The notes: generated by a model not told the origin, from the letters alone. A stretch of DNA of 64,000 nt from Emydura subglobosa (GCA_007922225.1 ML680092.1:124001-188000), one strand, 5' to 3'. Counted from the first letter of the stretch, positions 1-11,648 are shown. A program made the numbers and translations.

Positions 1-60
1 AGGTCTCTCCGAGAATGGCTGGCCTCGGTATATATACCTGCCAGACATTCGCTAAACAGG

Positions 61-480
61 GTGGTCATGGTTCCCACCCAGGTACTGTCCTCCCTGGACT
101 GGTGGCGGAACCCGAGGGAGGTTCTGAAGGGGGTTCCCTTCAGAGACCTGGCTTCTTCAGTGACACTAATAATGGACACCTCAGACATGGGGTGGGGGGC
201 CCACATCAGCAAAGACCTGAGCACCCAGGGGCTCTGGTCACCAGACGAAAGGGCTCTCCATACCAATGTCAGGGAGCTCAGAGCAGTCTGCTTAGCCTGC
301 AAGGTCTTCCTCAGGTTTCTGAGGGGCAGGGTGGTTCAGGTCTTCACTGACAACATGGCAGCCATGTTCTATGTGAACAGGCAGGGGGGACACGCTCCTC
401 GGCTCTGTGCCAGGAGGCCACTTGACTTTGGGACTTCGCTGTGAGGCACGACTTCCACATTTCTGCCTCTCACCTCGCAG
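61..480 (+). pseudogene. DIRS reverse transcriptase/RNase H C-terminal fragment
   Basis: The translation of 61-444 carries an RNase H-like core with the short motif DMGWGAHIS and, downstream, FTDNMAAMFY, both typical of the RNase H domain that follows the reverse transcriptase in DIRS elements. The equivalent part of copy 2 (around 6,120-6,400) reads TDASDVGWGAHIS and LTDNTAAMCY. In this copy the first Asp region is altered to MDTSDMG. The frame is lost near 440. Fragment of a retroelement protein, not a host gene. Confidence 0.7.
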
Positions 481-1019
481 GGGTCAGGAACGACAAGGCG
501 GACCGCCTCAGCAGGCGTTTCTACCCCAACACGACTGGTCACTACACCCGGAGGTGGTGACTTCAATTTTCTGAAAGTGGGGGGGTTCTCCAACTGGACC
601 TGTTCGCATCGTCTTGGAACAGGAAGTGCCCGAGGTTCTGCTCACTCCGAGGTCACGAGCCGGGCTCCCTCTCTGACGCATTCCTGCTAGACTGGATGGG
701 GACCCTCACGTATGTGTTTCCCCCCTATTCCTCTGCTGCCCAAAGTCCTCTTGAAGATCAAGAGGGACAGAGCGGACATCATACTGATTGCGCCAGCTTG
801 GCCGAGACAGCACTGGTACAGCATGCTGCTGAACCTGTCCATAGCCCTGCCACTGCTGCTCCCGAGGCGTTATGACCTGCTCTCCCAGGACCAGGGTCGC
901 CTGCTCCACCCAGACCTGGACTCCCTCCACCTGACGGCATAGAGACTCTGTGGCTGACGGAGGGAGAGAGAGCCTGCTCCATACAGGTCCATCAGGTTCT
1001 TCTCGGTAGCAGAAAACCT

Positions 1020-1985
1020 TCCACTCAGGTGGTGTACCGGGCCAAGTGGAAGCGTTTTACCTGTTGGGCGGAGTCCCGGGGTATCCCACCGAGCTATTCA
1101 GGCAATTTTGGAGTACCTGCTCCATCTGAAGTTCCAGGGCCTGGCGCTGGCCTCCCTCAGGGTACACCTGGTGGCCATCTCGGCCTTCCACCAGCCAATG
1201 GAAGGGCGATCCCTGTTCTCCCACCCCATGTCAGTCAGGTTCCTCAAGGGAGTGGAGAGGCTGTATCTGCAGGTCCGTGACCCGGTGCCTCCCTGGGATT
1301 TGAACCTGGTCCTCGCCATGCTGACAGGATCCCCCTTCGAGCCCATGGCTACATGCCCGCTGCTCGTTCTCTCTTGGAAGGTAGCCTTCCTGGTGGCCAT
1401 TACATCGGCTAGGAGGGTCTCTGAGATTAGGGCCTTGACCTCGGAACCCCCTATACTGTCTTCTACAAAGACAAGGTGCGACTGAGACCCCACCCAGCCT
1501 TCCTGCGTAAGGTGGCATCCCAGTTTCATTATAACCAGGATACCTTCCTCCCCGTGTTCTTTCCTAAACCACACGGTTCGAAGGAGGAGTGGAGATGGCA
1601 CCCACTGGATGTCAGACGAGCCCTGGCCTACTACATCGAGTGGACCAAGCCATTCCGGAAGTCAACACAGCTGTTTGTGGCAGTGGCAGACCGTATGAAA
1701 GGCTCACCTGTCTCCACCCAGCGCATCTCCACTTGGATCACCGCCTGTATTAAAACCTGTTATGAGCGGGCGAAGGTGCCGCTTCCAGGAGCTGTGACAG
1801 CGCACTCAACCAGAGCCCAGGCCTCATCCGTGGCCTTCCTGGAACGAGTGCCCCTGCAGGACATCTGCAGAGCAGCAACCTGGTCGTCGGTCCACACCTT
1901 CACATCCCACTACGCCATCGTGCAGCTGGCGAGAGAGGACACGGGCTTTGGCAGAGCCATGCTGGCAAGAGCGGCTCAACGCTGA
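1020..1985 (+). pseudogene. DIRS tyrosine recombinase, frameshifted
   Basis: Two overlapping frames (1,108-1,485 and 1,476-1,985) together cover a tyrosine recombinase. Visible motifs are TSARRVSEIRAL, containing the first catalytic Arg; AHSTRAQ, the H-x-x-R box; and a C-terminal TSHY with the likely nucleophile Tyr. Compared with copy 2, one base is missing in the C-run near 1,450, which breaks the frame. Another frame change lies near 1,100. Family role: strand exchange to integrate the circular DNA intermediate of DIRS elements. This copy is inactive as read. Confidence 0.75.
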
Positions 1986-2019
1986 CTCCTACCCACCTCC
2001 AAGGTATGGCTATTTAATC

Positions 2020-2345
2020 ACCTATACTGGAATGGATATGAGCAATCACTCGAAGAGAAAAAACAAGGTTACTTACCAGTAACTGTTCTTCGAGATGTGT
2101 TGCTCATATCCATTCCACACCCACCCTCTGTCCCCACTGTCGGAGTCGGCAGAAAGAAGGGACTGAGTGCCCGCAGGGTTGGTGGCGCCCTATGTACTGC
2201 GGCATGAGCGCAGTACTCCAGGAGGCGCCTGAGCCGACCTACAGGGCTTGCTAAGGGGAAAAAGTTCCGGGAACTAGTGCACGGGGCGCGCACTCACCTA
2301 TATTGGAATGGATATGAGCAACACATTTCGAAGAACAACAGTTAC
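2020..2345. repeat. DIRS internal complementary region and right inverted terminal repeat, copy 1
   Basis: The motif AATGGATATGAGCA near 2,030 faces its reverse complement TGCTCATATCCATT near 2,100. A further copy, again as AATGGATATGAGCA, lies near 2,308. The outer part (GGGAACTAGTGCACGGGGCG) is the reverse complement of the left end of copy 2 near 4,555-4,580. This is the split inverted-repeat arrangement expected of DIRS ends. Confidence 0.75.
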
Positions 2346-3060
2346 TGGTAAGTAACCCTGTTTTCTCAGTAGAGTCCAGCTCAAAAAACATTTGCAGGTA
2401 TAATCTGAGTTGAAGTGTGGGCCAGAGCCCCAGGCAGGCAGAGTTAAGAAGCAGCTGCACAGGCTTCAAATTTCCATCTCTAATTCCCCACTCGCTTAAA
2501 AAAAATGATGGCAAAAATTACTTTCTTTTGTTGAAGTGCTTTGAGATAGGGCTGAGAAATAAGAGTGTTTATGATCTCAGTGAACCAAGGTTACTGCAGT
2601 ACACAAAGTACTGTGGCTGTTACCTGCCCCTAGCCTACTTGCGCTACTGGATTAACAAAGGTCTCTTTCTAGACTGCTGCCAAGGTTTGATGGGGCGAAG
2701 ACTCAGCAGCACTGGCTGGATGTGTCCACAAGGGGGGAAATGCACCTAGGTTCTATTTAAGCCATTTACTATTGCGCGAACTACCTCTGCAGGAGGTGTG
2801 TGTGGGTCTGTGAGTGCAATATGTTTGCCTTTGAACTCCAAGCAACTTTTAGGTGAGAAATCTGAGGAAATGTCTCATATTGAGGTTTATAAATTTGTTT
2901 CAAAACCACCTTTCTGTAAACTAAGAAGTCACTGGGACCACTTGGCTTTCACCCAGGAGTTCTGAAGGAACTCATGAAATTGCAGAACTACTGACTCTGA
3001 TATGTAATGAGGCTTGAATGGGCCTCAACCAGATGATGGGAGGATAGATAACGTAACTCC
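2346..3060 (+). other. Intergenic; old LINE (CR1-type) RT scrap at about 2,925-3,060
   Basis: No gene is seen. Around 2,930-2,990 a frame reads GFHPGVLKELMKLQNY, which resembles the CR1 reverse-transcriptase stretch [12 protein letters not shown] seen at 60,135. It has stops and is short, so it is at best a weak LINE remnant. The rest has no recognisable feature. Confidence 0.35.
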
Positions 3061-3149
3061 AATTCTTTGAGTGTTTCCACATATCTGTTCCACTGTATGC
3101 ACAACGGTTGCCAGAAATCAATTTTTCTATTGGTTACCCCTGGTACTGT

Positions 3150-4507
3150 GTTTTTACAGTGCTGGTATAAAGGGCCCGGCCAACCCCCATCCCCTCCGTT
3201 CCTTCTGGTTCCTGGAATTGCTCTCCTTGCTACGGCAAGCTGTTCTCAAAGGTCCTTGTTTGTTCATATTGTGTATAGTTGCAGTGTAAATAATTTGTTT
3301 AGTTGGCACGTCTCCCTCAATTAGCAGAGTTTTAAGCCCTGTGCCTCCTGCAACATGGCTGTGCCTTTGAGCAACCCGCACTAGAGTTGCCTAAAGTGCT
3401 TGGCCCATATCAGCGATCTCTGTCAGATCTTCTGAGAGTTTAAACCTTGTAGGAAGGACTGGAAGGCGGTACCTCAGAGTCAGTGTCTGGGAGTTCCAGC
3501 ACCGCGCCATCTCCAGGGCAGAGACAGAAGTATAAGATGCAGCTGGCTGAGAGGGGACATTCCCCAACTCCAAAGAAGGCCAAGCACTGGGAGCAGAGCA
3601 GGCTGCGACCTAAGTCATGCCCTTTCTCTGCCTTGGCATTGCAGGCACCACCGTTGAGTCTGGCCCATATGCAGGCACCATTGAGTGGTGCTTTCAGTAC
3701 CACCGTCGCTGGCAGTACAAAACTCGTCGGTGCTGGTGGGCAGGATGGAACAAGTAGCCTCCAGGTGCTGTCTGGGGCCGGGTGCCGCAGTGCTGTCCAG
3801 ATGGAAACCATCCTTGCTAGCCCTGAAGCCAGCCTCTCCATCCTGGCACTGGTGTCCGGAGGAAGGCTTATGGTCTGATTCGGAGGTTGGGTGGTACTTT
3901 TCTTATCTGAGGAATTGCCCTTGTTATCCTTCCAGTCATCCTTACTTCCCCAGTGGACCCCGGTACAGGTGTGCCAGACACTGGCCTATGCCAATGCAGT
4001 GCCATTTTGCAATCCATGAGGGTCCCCCTGATGCCAGGGCCTCCATCAAGACACTGGCTAGGTGGCTCCAAGAGAAGGGTGTTTCCATCCCAACAAACAG
4101 CCCCCGACCCACACTACAGTACTGAGCTTCAGGATCTGGATCTGCAGGATCCCATCAGTGCAGAAGGAGGGCCCCCTGCTGGTACAAGCCGTTGCCTCCT
4201 CAAAACGAATTCAAGGCCCGCCAGGAGCTACCGAAAGAGGGGGGTCTTAAACATAGCCTCGCAAGTGAAGGTAGTGAAAGAATCCTCCCAGAGCCCGGTC
4301 CACGTCCTGGCTGCTGCGGGCCCGTCGAAAACATCCCGACCTCTCAACGAGGCCATTTTGGACCCTTCCTGCTGCTCGTGCCTCTCGGGGGAGGGGGCGA
4401 AGAGGTGCAAGCGGTGGGCAGGGGAGCCTTGCAGGACGGGGCCCGGACCCCCTATGCCAGCTGGGCTCTGCATCACCAGGCAGGGAGGGTGTGTGCCCTT
4501 TGCTTTT
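3150..4507 (+). mobile_element. Older DIRS-related 5' (gag-like) fragment
   Basis: At about 3,330-3,400 a broken frame gives FKPCASCNMAVPLSNPH followed by CLKCL. Copy 2 at about 4,888-4,960 gives FKACTACSKAFPMSDPH followed by CLRCL. The shared spacing of the Cys pairs and the PHxxC step indicate a common Cys/His-rich gag-like segment. A TATA-like TATAAAG lies at about 3,167. The stretch runs up to the left end of copy 2, which appears to have inserted into it. Open frames here (3,483-3,878; 3,953-4,699) are broken and have no other recognised domain. Identification is inference from one motif. Confidence 0.45.
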
Positions 4508-4660
4508 ACTTCGAGTGATTGCTCATATCCATTCCAATATAGGTGTGTTTGCGCCCCGTGCACTGGTTCCCGGAACTTTTTTCCCCTTAGCAGGCCCCGT
4601 AGGGTTGGCTTAGGTGCCCTCTGGAGTACTGCGCTCATGCCGCGGTACATAGGGCGCCAC
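4508..4660. repeat. DIRS copy 2 left inverted terminal repeat
   Basis: TGCTCATATCCATTCC at about 4,519, GCGCCCCGTGCACTGGTTCC at about 4,552 and the AACTTTTTTCCCCTTAGCAG that follows are each found reverse-complemented in the right end at 8,215-8,290. Confidence 0.75.
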
Positions 4661-5039
4661 CGACCCTGCGGACCCCCATTTCCTTCTTTTCGCCTGTGAC
4701 GGATCCTGGAACGTCTGCCCTTGCTAACTAGCAAGTAGCATCCCCTTCGCATAGCATTCTGTTAGATAATTGACCGTTAATTAGTTGTTAAGTAGTATAG
4801 TTGTTAGCATTAAGTGTTTAGTTAAATAGATAGATAGGTCGTTAGTCCTCGGGGATTAAGGTTGGGCCATGCCTGGCTCAACCGGCTTCAAAGCCTGCAC
4901 AGCTTGCAGCAAGGCTTTTCCCATGAGTGACCCTCACGACCGCTGCCTCCGCTGCCTCGGAGAATAATAACAAGCAGCACTTTTGAGGGTGCGCCCAAGG
5001 GCGGCACTTCTCCCGTCTCTCTGGATCGAACCCTGCCCC

Positions 5040-6405
5040 TTGCCTACAGACTCCGGCTGTTCTACGCCGAGTGGCAGAACATTACATCGGACCTCTGGGT
5101 CCTAGGTGTAGTCCGCTGGGGCTACGCCCTCCAGCTTACGGCCTTCCCCCCAGACTCTCCCCCTACCCTGTCCCTCTTCAGGGACTCCTCTCACGAGCAA
5201 CTCCTTACACAGGAGATCCACTCCCTCCTCCAGCTAGGGGCTGTGGAAGAGGTTCCTCCACTAGAGAGGGGAAGGGGATTTTACTCACGTTATTTTCTCA
5301 TTCCCAAGGCAGAGGGGGGGCCTGAGGCCCATATTAGACCTCTGCCGTCTGAACAAGTTCATCAGACGCCTCAGGTTCCGCATGGTTTCCCTAGCTGCTA
5401 TTATTCCGGCTCTAGATCCAGGGGACTGGTACGCTGCCCTCAACTTAAGGGACGCTTATTTCCATATTACTATTCTACCTGGTCACAGACGGTTCCTCAG
5501 GTTTGTCATAGCTGGCTCCTACTACCAGTTCTTGGCCCTGCCCTTTGGCCTCTTGTCCGCACCCAGGATTTTCACAAAATGCATGGCAGTGGTAGCGGCC
5601 CACCTGCGCCACAAAGGGGTCCAGATGTTCCCCTACCTGGACGATTGGCTGATCCGGGGCAAGTCCAGGGCCCACGTGAGGAACAGCCTGGCACTTAGCT
5701 GCGCGACGTGCACCAGACTGGGGCTGCTCATAAACGAGCAGAAGTCCACCCTCACCCCGGTGCAGCACATAGAATTCATTGGGGCCACCCTGGACACCAC
5801 CCAGGCCAGAGCCTTCCTCCCACGACCTTGCTTCGAGGCCATGGCTGCCATAATCAGCGATCTGCACAGGTCCCCCACGACGACAGCCAGGCACTGCCTG
5901 CAGCTGTTAGGACATATGGCGGCCGGCACGTATGTGGTGAGGCTGGCTCGCCTCAAGCTCAGGCCTCTCCAGGCGTGGCTGGCCTCTGTGTATGCACCAG
6001 CCAGGCACTCGTTGAACAGAGTAGTCACAGTTCCCCCTCGGGTACTGACCTCCCTGGATTGGTGGAGGGACCCAGGGGAGGTTCTGAGGGGTGTTCCCTT
6101 CAGGGACTTGGCACCGTCGGTGACTCTTATCACGGACGCCTCGGATGTGGGCTGGGGGGCCCACATCAGCAGCGACCGCAGCACCCAGGGGCTCTGGTCG
6201 GCACGAGAGGGGGTCTCCACATCAACGTCTGGGAGCTCAGAGCAGTCCGCCTGGCCTGCAAGGTTTTCCTCAGATTCCTGAGGGGCAGAATGGTGCAGGT
6301 CCTTACAGACAACACGGCGGCCATGTGCTATATGAACAGGCGGGGGGAGCATGCTCCTCCGCTCTTTGCTAGGAGGCCATTCGACTTTCGGACTTTGCGG
6401 TGAGG
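5040..6405 (+). pseudogene. DIRS reverse transcriptase plus RNase H, frameshifted
   Basis: The N-terminal part (about 5,040-5,310) reads FYAEWQNITSDLWVL and SRYFLIPKAEGG, then the frame shifts in a G-run near 5,315. The core lies in 5,382-6,281: LRDAYFHITI (finger/palm), ALPFGLLSAPRIFTK, and the catalytic FPYLDDWL at about 5,628-5,650. RNase H follows (TDASDVGWGAHIS at about 6,135), and the frame shifts again near 6,220 in a G-run, continuing to 6,403 with LTDNTAAMCY. Order RT then RNase H then recombinase fits DIRS. Dead copy as read. Confidence 0.8.
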
Positions 6406-6929
6406 CATGACTTCCACATATCTGCCTCTGACCTCCCGGGAGTCAGGAACGATGAGGCGGACCACCTCAGCAAGTCATTTCTACCCTGACACGACTGGTC
6501 ACTACACCCAGAGGTGATAAGTTTTATCTTCCGCAAGTGGGGTGTTCCCCAACTGGACCTGTTCGCGTCGTCCTGGAACAGGAAGTGCCCGAGGTTCTGC
6601 TCGCTCTGGGGTCATGAGCCGGTCTCCATTTCCGACATGTTTCTTATAGATTGGGCGAAGACCCTCATGTATGTGTTTCCCCCATTCCGCTACTGCCCAA
6701 AGTCCTCTTGAAGATCAAGAGAGACAAGGTGGACATCATACTGATCGCCCCAGCTTGGCCGAGACAGCACTGATTCAGCATGCTGCTGGATCTGTCCATA
6801 GCCCTGTTGCTGCCGCTCCCGAGGCATTACAACCTGCTCTCCCAGGACCAGGGTCGCCTGCTTCACCCGGACCTGGACTCCCTCCACCTGACAACATGGA
6901 GAATCTGTGGCTGACGGAGGGAGAGAGAG

Positions 6930-7950
6930 CCTGTTCCATGCAAGTCCAACAGGTTCTGCTGAGCAGCAGAAAACCTTCCACTCAGGTGGTGTACTGGGCC
7001 AAGTAGAAGTGTTTTACCTGTTGGGCAGAGTCGCGGGGTATCCCACCAAGCTGCTTGCCCATACAGGCGATCTTGGAGTACCTGCTCCATTTGAAGCTCC
7101 AGGGTTTAGCACTGGCCTCCATGAAGGTGCACTTGGCGGCCATCTCGGCCTTCCACCAGCCCATGGAAGGGAGGTTATTTTTCTCACACCCATGTCTATC
7201 AGGTTCCTTAAAGGGGTGGAGAGGCTTTATCCACAGGTCCGTGACCCGGTGCCTCCCTGGGACCTGAACCTGGTCCTCGCCATGCTGACAGGACTCCCCT
7301 TTGAGCCCATGGCTACATGCCCGCTGCTCTTCCTCTCGTGGAAGGTAGCCTTCCTGGTGGCCATCACATCGGCTAGAAGGGTCTCCGAGATAAGGGCTTT
7401 GACCTCGGAGCCCCCCTAAACAGTCTTTTATAAAGACAAGGTGCGACTGAGACCCCATCCATCTTTCCTGCCCAAGCTGGTGTCCCAGTTTCATTATAAC
7501 CAGGATATCTTCCTCCCCATGTTCTTTCCTAAACCACACGGTTCAGAGGAGGAGCAGAGATGGCACTCGCTGGACATGAGACGAGCCCTGGCCTACTACA
7601 TCGAGCGAACATGGCCGTTCCGGAAGTTGACGCAGCTGTTCGTGGCAGTGGCGGACTGGATGAAGGGCTCATCTGTCTCCACACAGCACATCTCTGTCTG
7701 GATCACCGCCTGCCTCAGGACCTGCTACAAGCGGGCGAAGGTGCCACTTCCTGGAGCTGTGTCAGCACACTCAACCAGAGCCCAGGCCTCGTCGGCGGCC
7801 TTCCTGGAGAGAGTGCCCCTGCAGGACATCTGCAAAGCATCTACCTGGTTGTCGGTGCACACCTTCACGTCCCACTACACCATCGTGCAGCAGGCGAGAG
7901 AGGACGTGGGCTTCGGCAGGGCCATTCTAATGAGAGCAGCTCGCCGTTGA
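6930..7950 (+). pseudogene. DIRS tyrosine recombinase, copy 2, with stops and a frameshift
   Basis: Starts about 6,930 with SSRKPSTQVVYWAK and then an in-frame TAG at 7,004. It continues in 7,055-7,190 (AILEYLLHLKLQGLALAS), shifts frame near 7,190, and reads on through TSARRVSEIRAL to a TAA at 7,417. It resumes in the same frame at 7,441-7,950 with AHSTRAQ (H-x-x-R) and TSHY (candidate nucleophile). All conserved recombinase boxes can be recognised, but at least three lesions break the chain. Confidence 0.78.
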
Positions 7951-7964
7951 CGCCTACCCACCTC

Positions 7965-8300
7965 AGAGGTATGGCTATTTAATCACCTATATTGAAATGG
8001 ATATGAGCAATCACTCGAAGTAGAAACCAGGGTTACTTACCAGTAACTGTTGTTCTTCGAGATGTGTTGCTCATATCCATTCCACACCCACCCTCCATCC
8101 CTGCTGTCGGAGTCAATAGAAAGAAGGGACTGGGGGCCCACGGGGTCAGCGGTGTCCTATGTACCACAGCATGGGCACGGTACTCCAGGGGGCGCCTAAG
8201 CTGACCCTACGGGGTCTGCTAAGGGGAAAAAAGTTCCAGGAACCAGTGCACGGGGCGTGCACACACCTATATTGGAATGGATATGAGCAACACATCTCAA
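7965..8300. repeat. DIRS copy 2 internal complementary region and right terminal repeat
   Basis: Same arrangement as 2,020-2,345: AATGGATATGAGCA at about 7,997, its inverse TGCTCATATCCATTCC at about 8,069, then the outer inverted repeat with AATGGATATGAGCA again near 8,276. The internal block also carries the pair GGTTACTTACCAGTAACTG, itself partly palindromic. Confidence 0.75.
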
Positions 8301-8577
8301 AGAACGACAGTAAGTAACTCTGTTTTTCCAGTGGTGCAGCCCGTACCCTCATGCTGCGTTCCCTATGGAGCTAGGGGGTGGTAGCTGAGTGGTGCCAGGC
8401 CAGCCTGTCCCAGGCTGGGTCTGCCACACGCAGAAGTGGCTGCCAGGGGCGGGCCGGGCGATTTCTCCTGCGACAGCATGTGGAGGGCGTGGCTGGCATG
8501 TGGGCGGGGCCTCAGGGGAGGGGCAGGATCATGGCTCTGCCAACCCTTGCCAAAGGCAGGCATCACATGCCACCCCT

Positions 8578-8940
8578 ATAAAGAGCAATAAAGGAAATGA
8601 CTGGAAAAGGCAGGGCCTCGCCCCTGACACCAGTGATAATGGTTAGCCGGGAGAGATTAGAAAACTGTACAACACTGCAAGCAGAACCCAGGAGTCCCGG
8701 TTCCCAGGCCCCCCTTCTCTAACCCACTAGACCCCACTCCCCTTCAGAGCCAGGGAAAGAACCCAAGAGTCCTGAATTCGCAGCCTCCAGCCCCTGCTCC
8801 TCTTCCAAAGCTCCCACCCCACCTGCCCTCTTCTAACCCATTAGATCCCTTGCCCTCTCCCCTCCCTGAGCTGGGGATTATACCCAGGAATCCTAACTCC
8901 CAGGCAGCCCCACCCCACAACATATCTCTCCCCGCTAAAT
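8578..8940 (+). repeat. Direct repeat A (left copy) with MIR-like SINE units
   Basis: The stretch from ATAAAGAGCAATAAAGGAAA to CCACCCCACAACATATCTC recurs at 11,649-11,965 with clear similarity along its length. It contains reversed MIR-like units (ACCCAGGAGTCC, CTCTAACCCACTAGACCCC) at 8,688-8,745 and 8,755-8,900. The stretch 8,301-8,577 before it shows nothing recognisable. Confidence 0.65.
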
Positions 8941-9980
8941 CCTCAAGAAATCTGCCAAGTTTGCAGCGGTGGCGTACTGTGGGTCTCCAGCGCCTAGGGT
9001 CCAAGCCTGCATTCCCCCCTCCCCCCCCCGGCCTCACAACCCTCCCCCTTGTGCAGGGCAAGAGGGGTCCCGGCGCCACCCCCAGCTGTCCCAGGAAGTG
9101 GGGGGTCTGTATCTGTGTGTGGGGGGGTGTCAGGCCAGGGGCACAAATGTAGGCTTGGCTCTGCCCCCCCACCCATCCCGCACTTATCCACTGCAGGGCA
9201 CCCGCCACTCCCGCTCCAGCCTGGTGCCAGCTCAGACGGGGCAACCTCACCCCCGGCCTGGGGGAGGGGGGCTCTGGCTGGCCCTTCAGGATGTATGGGG
9301 GGGATGAGGCCTCCTGCGCATCCTGAAGGGCCAGCGCCCCCCTTCCCTCACAGGCCAGCACCCAGGGTCCTGGCCCTCCCCCAGTACACCACTGGTTTGC
9401 AGGGCAGATAGCTGGAAAGACAGGGAACATGGCACCAGCATGACATGGACATTACAGTCCAGCAGGGGGCAGTGGACACTCCCACACAGCCACTAGGGGG
9501 CAGGGGGAACAGACCGCCCCCCCGTTGCCCCCCCCCCCCCCCCCCCCCCCCCCCACACACACAACTCCTCCTAGAGGAGCAACTGCCCCATCTCAGCCTG
9601 CTGGGAACTGACACCCACCCCAGCAGGGTAGCAATGCCTCAGTGAAGCTCTTCCCGCTCCCATTGGGTAACTGCTCGCCATCACCAGCGTGGGGCAGTGG
9701 CAGCACCAGGATTGGCTCCCTCCGACACACCCACTAAGTCAATGTATTGACTCCCACCCTCAGCCCAGGGGCAGCCCGTGTGCAGGGAACCAGCCCTTTG
9801 CCTGCCAGAGTGTTGCAGCTAAGACAGCCACACAGGGATGGCTCACCGGGCATGGAGATGCAGCTGCCTCTCGGGAGGGGCAGCTGGATAACGGCTGCAC
9901 ATCAGCAGCACACCGGGCGGGGGCGGGAGTGGCTCACTGTGCGCTCAGATGTAGCCGCCTGTGGGACTGGGCAATATTCC
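8941..9980 (+). mobile_element. Unclassified dispersed element E, plus orientation
   Basis: Begins CTCAAGAAATCTGCCAAGTT and includes a poly-C run at about 9,531-9,554. The same sequence is found reverse-complemented at 10,940-11,640. About 325 bp (9,560-9,885) is present here but not in the inverted copy. No protein-coding domain is recognised. The 228-residue minus-strand open frame across 8,744-9,430 is low-complexity (Gly/Pro/Arg) and is not called a gene. Confidence 0.5.
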
Positions 9981-10553
9981 TCCCTTTATCCATTATGACA
10001 CCACTGACATTTTAATCACCACCATTAGGTTTCAGATTTAACATCATTCATATAAATGGGACAATTTGCCTCCTCTCACTCCTGGCTTTACTACTCTGCT
10101 CAGGCTGCCACAATACCCCTGGAACACTCCTCTTCATCTCTTTCCACACACATATGGCCTGCCTCCCTGTCCCTGCATCCACCTGCCTCTGAGCTGCAGC
10201 CCTGGTTGGTTTCAGGCTGCATCAGAACATGAGCAGAGGCTTTGGAGTTGGATTTTACTTTAGGAAGCACCAGCTGGTGCCTGATTCTCTGCCCTTACTT
10301 AAAAGGAGCAGAGCTGCTGCTGTCAGCCAAGTAAAGCGTTAGCTTGAGACCTTAACACTCATCATTAGTTTTAAGAGTCAACAATGCTGTTCAGATGAGC
10401 TTGGGTGGTTCACACCTGGTGGAGTAATTGGCTCAGGCTCGCTGCAGACTCAGGCAGCCGCTGCTGCAATGCTTACCATTTTGGGGGCTGGAGACATAAT
10501 TTTATAACAAAGGAAAGCTGAGATGCTGGAGCATGATTCCCCAGTGCTGTGAG

Positions 10554-10587
<34 letters not shown>

Positions 10588-10939
10588 AGGGCCTGCTTGT
10601 AGGTAGAATGAAGAATGCCAGCGTCATTAACCCTTCAATTACTGGCAGTGAGGATGATGTGCTGTGGGGTAATCACAAACTTCCTGATGTTGGGGAATCC
10701 ACACCCAGCGACCAAGGACTCACCCGGATATAGCCTGGCTGTTTACGTAATTGCATGATGCAGGCAGGTACTCTTTAGCTGCCCGCAGGTTAACCCTGGC
10801 AGCTGGGACACCAGCCCATCCCTCAGCTGTCCCCTGGTGACTAAGGGCCAAGTCACATGGATGTGATGCAGTGCAGGTGACCTGGGGGCTGTCAAGGGAT
10901 GGGACAGGCGGGCTGGGGCAGACACCTGTGAGCTTGCAG
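9981..10939. other. Unassigned spacer between inverted E copies, with (AC)n
   Basis: No gene or transposon domain recognised. A perfect AC dinucleotide run lies at about 10,556-10,584. Confidence 0.6.
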
Positions 10940-11640
10940 GGCACAGCTATTGCCCAGTCCCACAGGTGGCTGCACTGGAGTGCCTGGTGAGCCAGGTGTT
11001 GCTGTGCAGCCGTTACCCAGCTGCACCTTCCCATGGGTTGGGGGGGGGGGGGGGGGTCTGTCCCCGCTTCCCCCTAATGGCTGTAGGGGGAGGGTCCACT
11101 TCTCCCTGCTGGACTGTAATGTCCATGTCATGCCAGTGCCGTGTTCCCTGCCTTTCCGGCTATCTGCCCTGCAAACCAGTGGTGTACCAAGGGGGGCCAG
11201 GCCCCCGGGTGCCTGCCTGCGGGGGGAGGGAGGAGCTGGCCCTTCAGGACGCACAGGGCACAGGAGGCCTCATCCCCCCCATATGTCCTGAAGAGCTGGC
11301 CCGAGCCCCAACCCCAGGCTGGGGGCTGAAGCTGCCCTGTCCAAGCCGGCGCCGGGCTGGAGCGGCAGAGGAGGGCGCCCCACAATGGATAAGTGCGGGG
11401 AGGGTGGGGGGAGGACAAAGCCAAGCCTACATTTGTGCTCCCCCAGCCTCACCCCCCCACACAGATACAGATCCCCCTTCCTTGGGCAGCTGGGGGCGGC
11501 GCCGGGACTCCTCCTGCCCTGCATGAGGGGGGAGGTTGTGAGGCCTGGGGGGGCTGCAAATGCAGGCTTGGCCCCCAGGCACCAGAGACCCACAGTATGC
11601 CACTGCTGCAAACTTGGCAGATTTCTTGAGACCAATAAAC
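10940..11640 (-). mobile_element. Dispersed element E, inverted copy
   Basis: Read on the minus strand from 11,640 downward this matches 8,941-9,560 and then 9,885-9,975. Shared landmarks are AAATCTGCCAAGTTTGCAG, the homopolymer (G-run at 11,040-11,057 here) and CACCTGTGGGACTGGGCAAT. Function unknown. Confidence 0.5.
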
Positions 11641-11648
11641 AAATTAAA

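Larger units (their letters stand above)
1..2345 (+). mobile_element. DIRS-like tyrosine-recombinase retroelement, copy 1 (5'-truncated by window edge)
   Basis: This is the 3' part of a DIRS-type retroelement. It reads in order: end of the reverse transcriptase/RNase H region, a linker region, a tyrosine recombinase, then a complex inverted-repeat end. The same order with closely similar sequence recurs at 4,508-8,300, which gives the best evidence for the boundaries. DIRS elements (known family) integrate with a tyrosine recombinase instead of an integrase and make no target-site duplication. Coding frames are broken by frameshifts near 1,100 and 1,455-1,480, so the copy is dead. The left end lies outside the window. 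Confidence 0.8.
4508..8300 (+). mobile_element. DIRS-like retroelement, copy 2, both ends present
   Basis: Both inverted ends are present: the left end (CATATCCATTCCAATATAGG, about 4,522) is mirrored by CCTATATTGGAATGGATATG at about 8,265. Between them are a short gag-like Cys motif (4,888-4,960), reverse transcriptase with YLDD, RNase H, a linker and a tyrosine recombinase. The gag part is much shorter than in complete elements, so an internal deletion is likely. Stops and frameshifts are scattered through all frames, so it is not autonomous. No target-site duplication is evident, as expected for DIRS. Confidence 0.82.

Noticed and set aside
3483..4699. Host gene encoded by frames between the DIRS copies
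   Set aside because: Frames are broken and the one recognisable motif matches the DIRS 5' region.
8744..9430. 228-residue minus-strand open frame
   Set aside because: Low-complexity Gly/Pro/Arg frame over poly-C rich repeats, with no domain or splice context.
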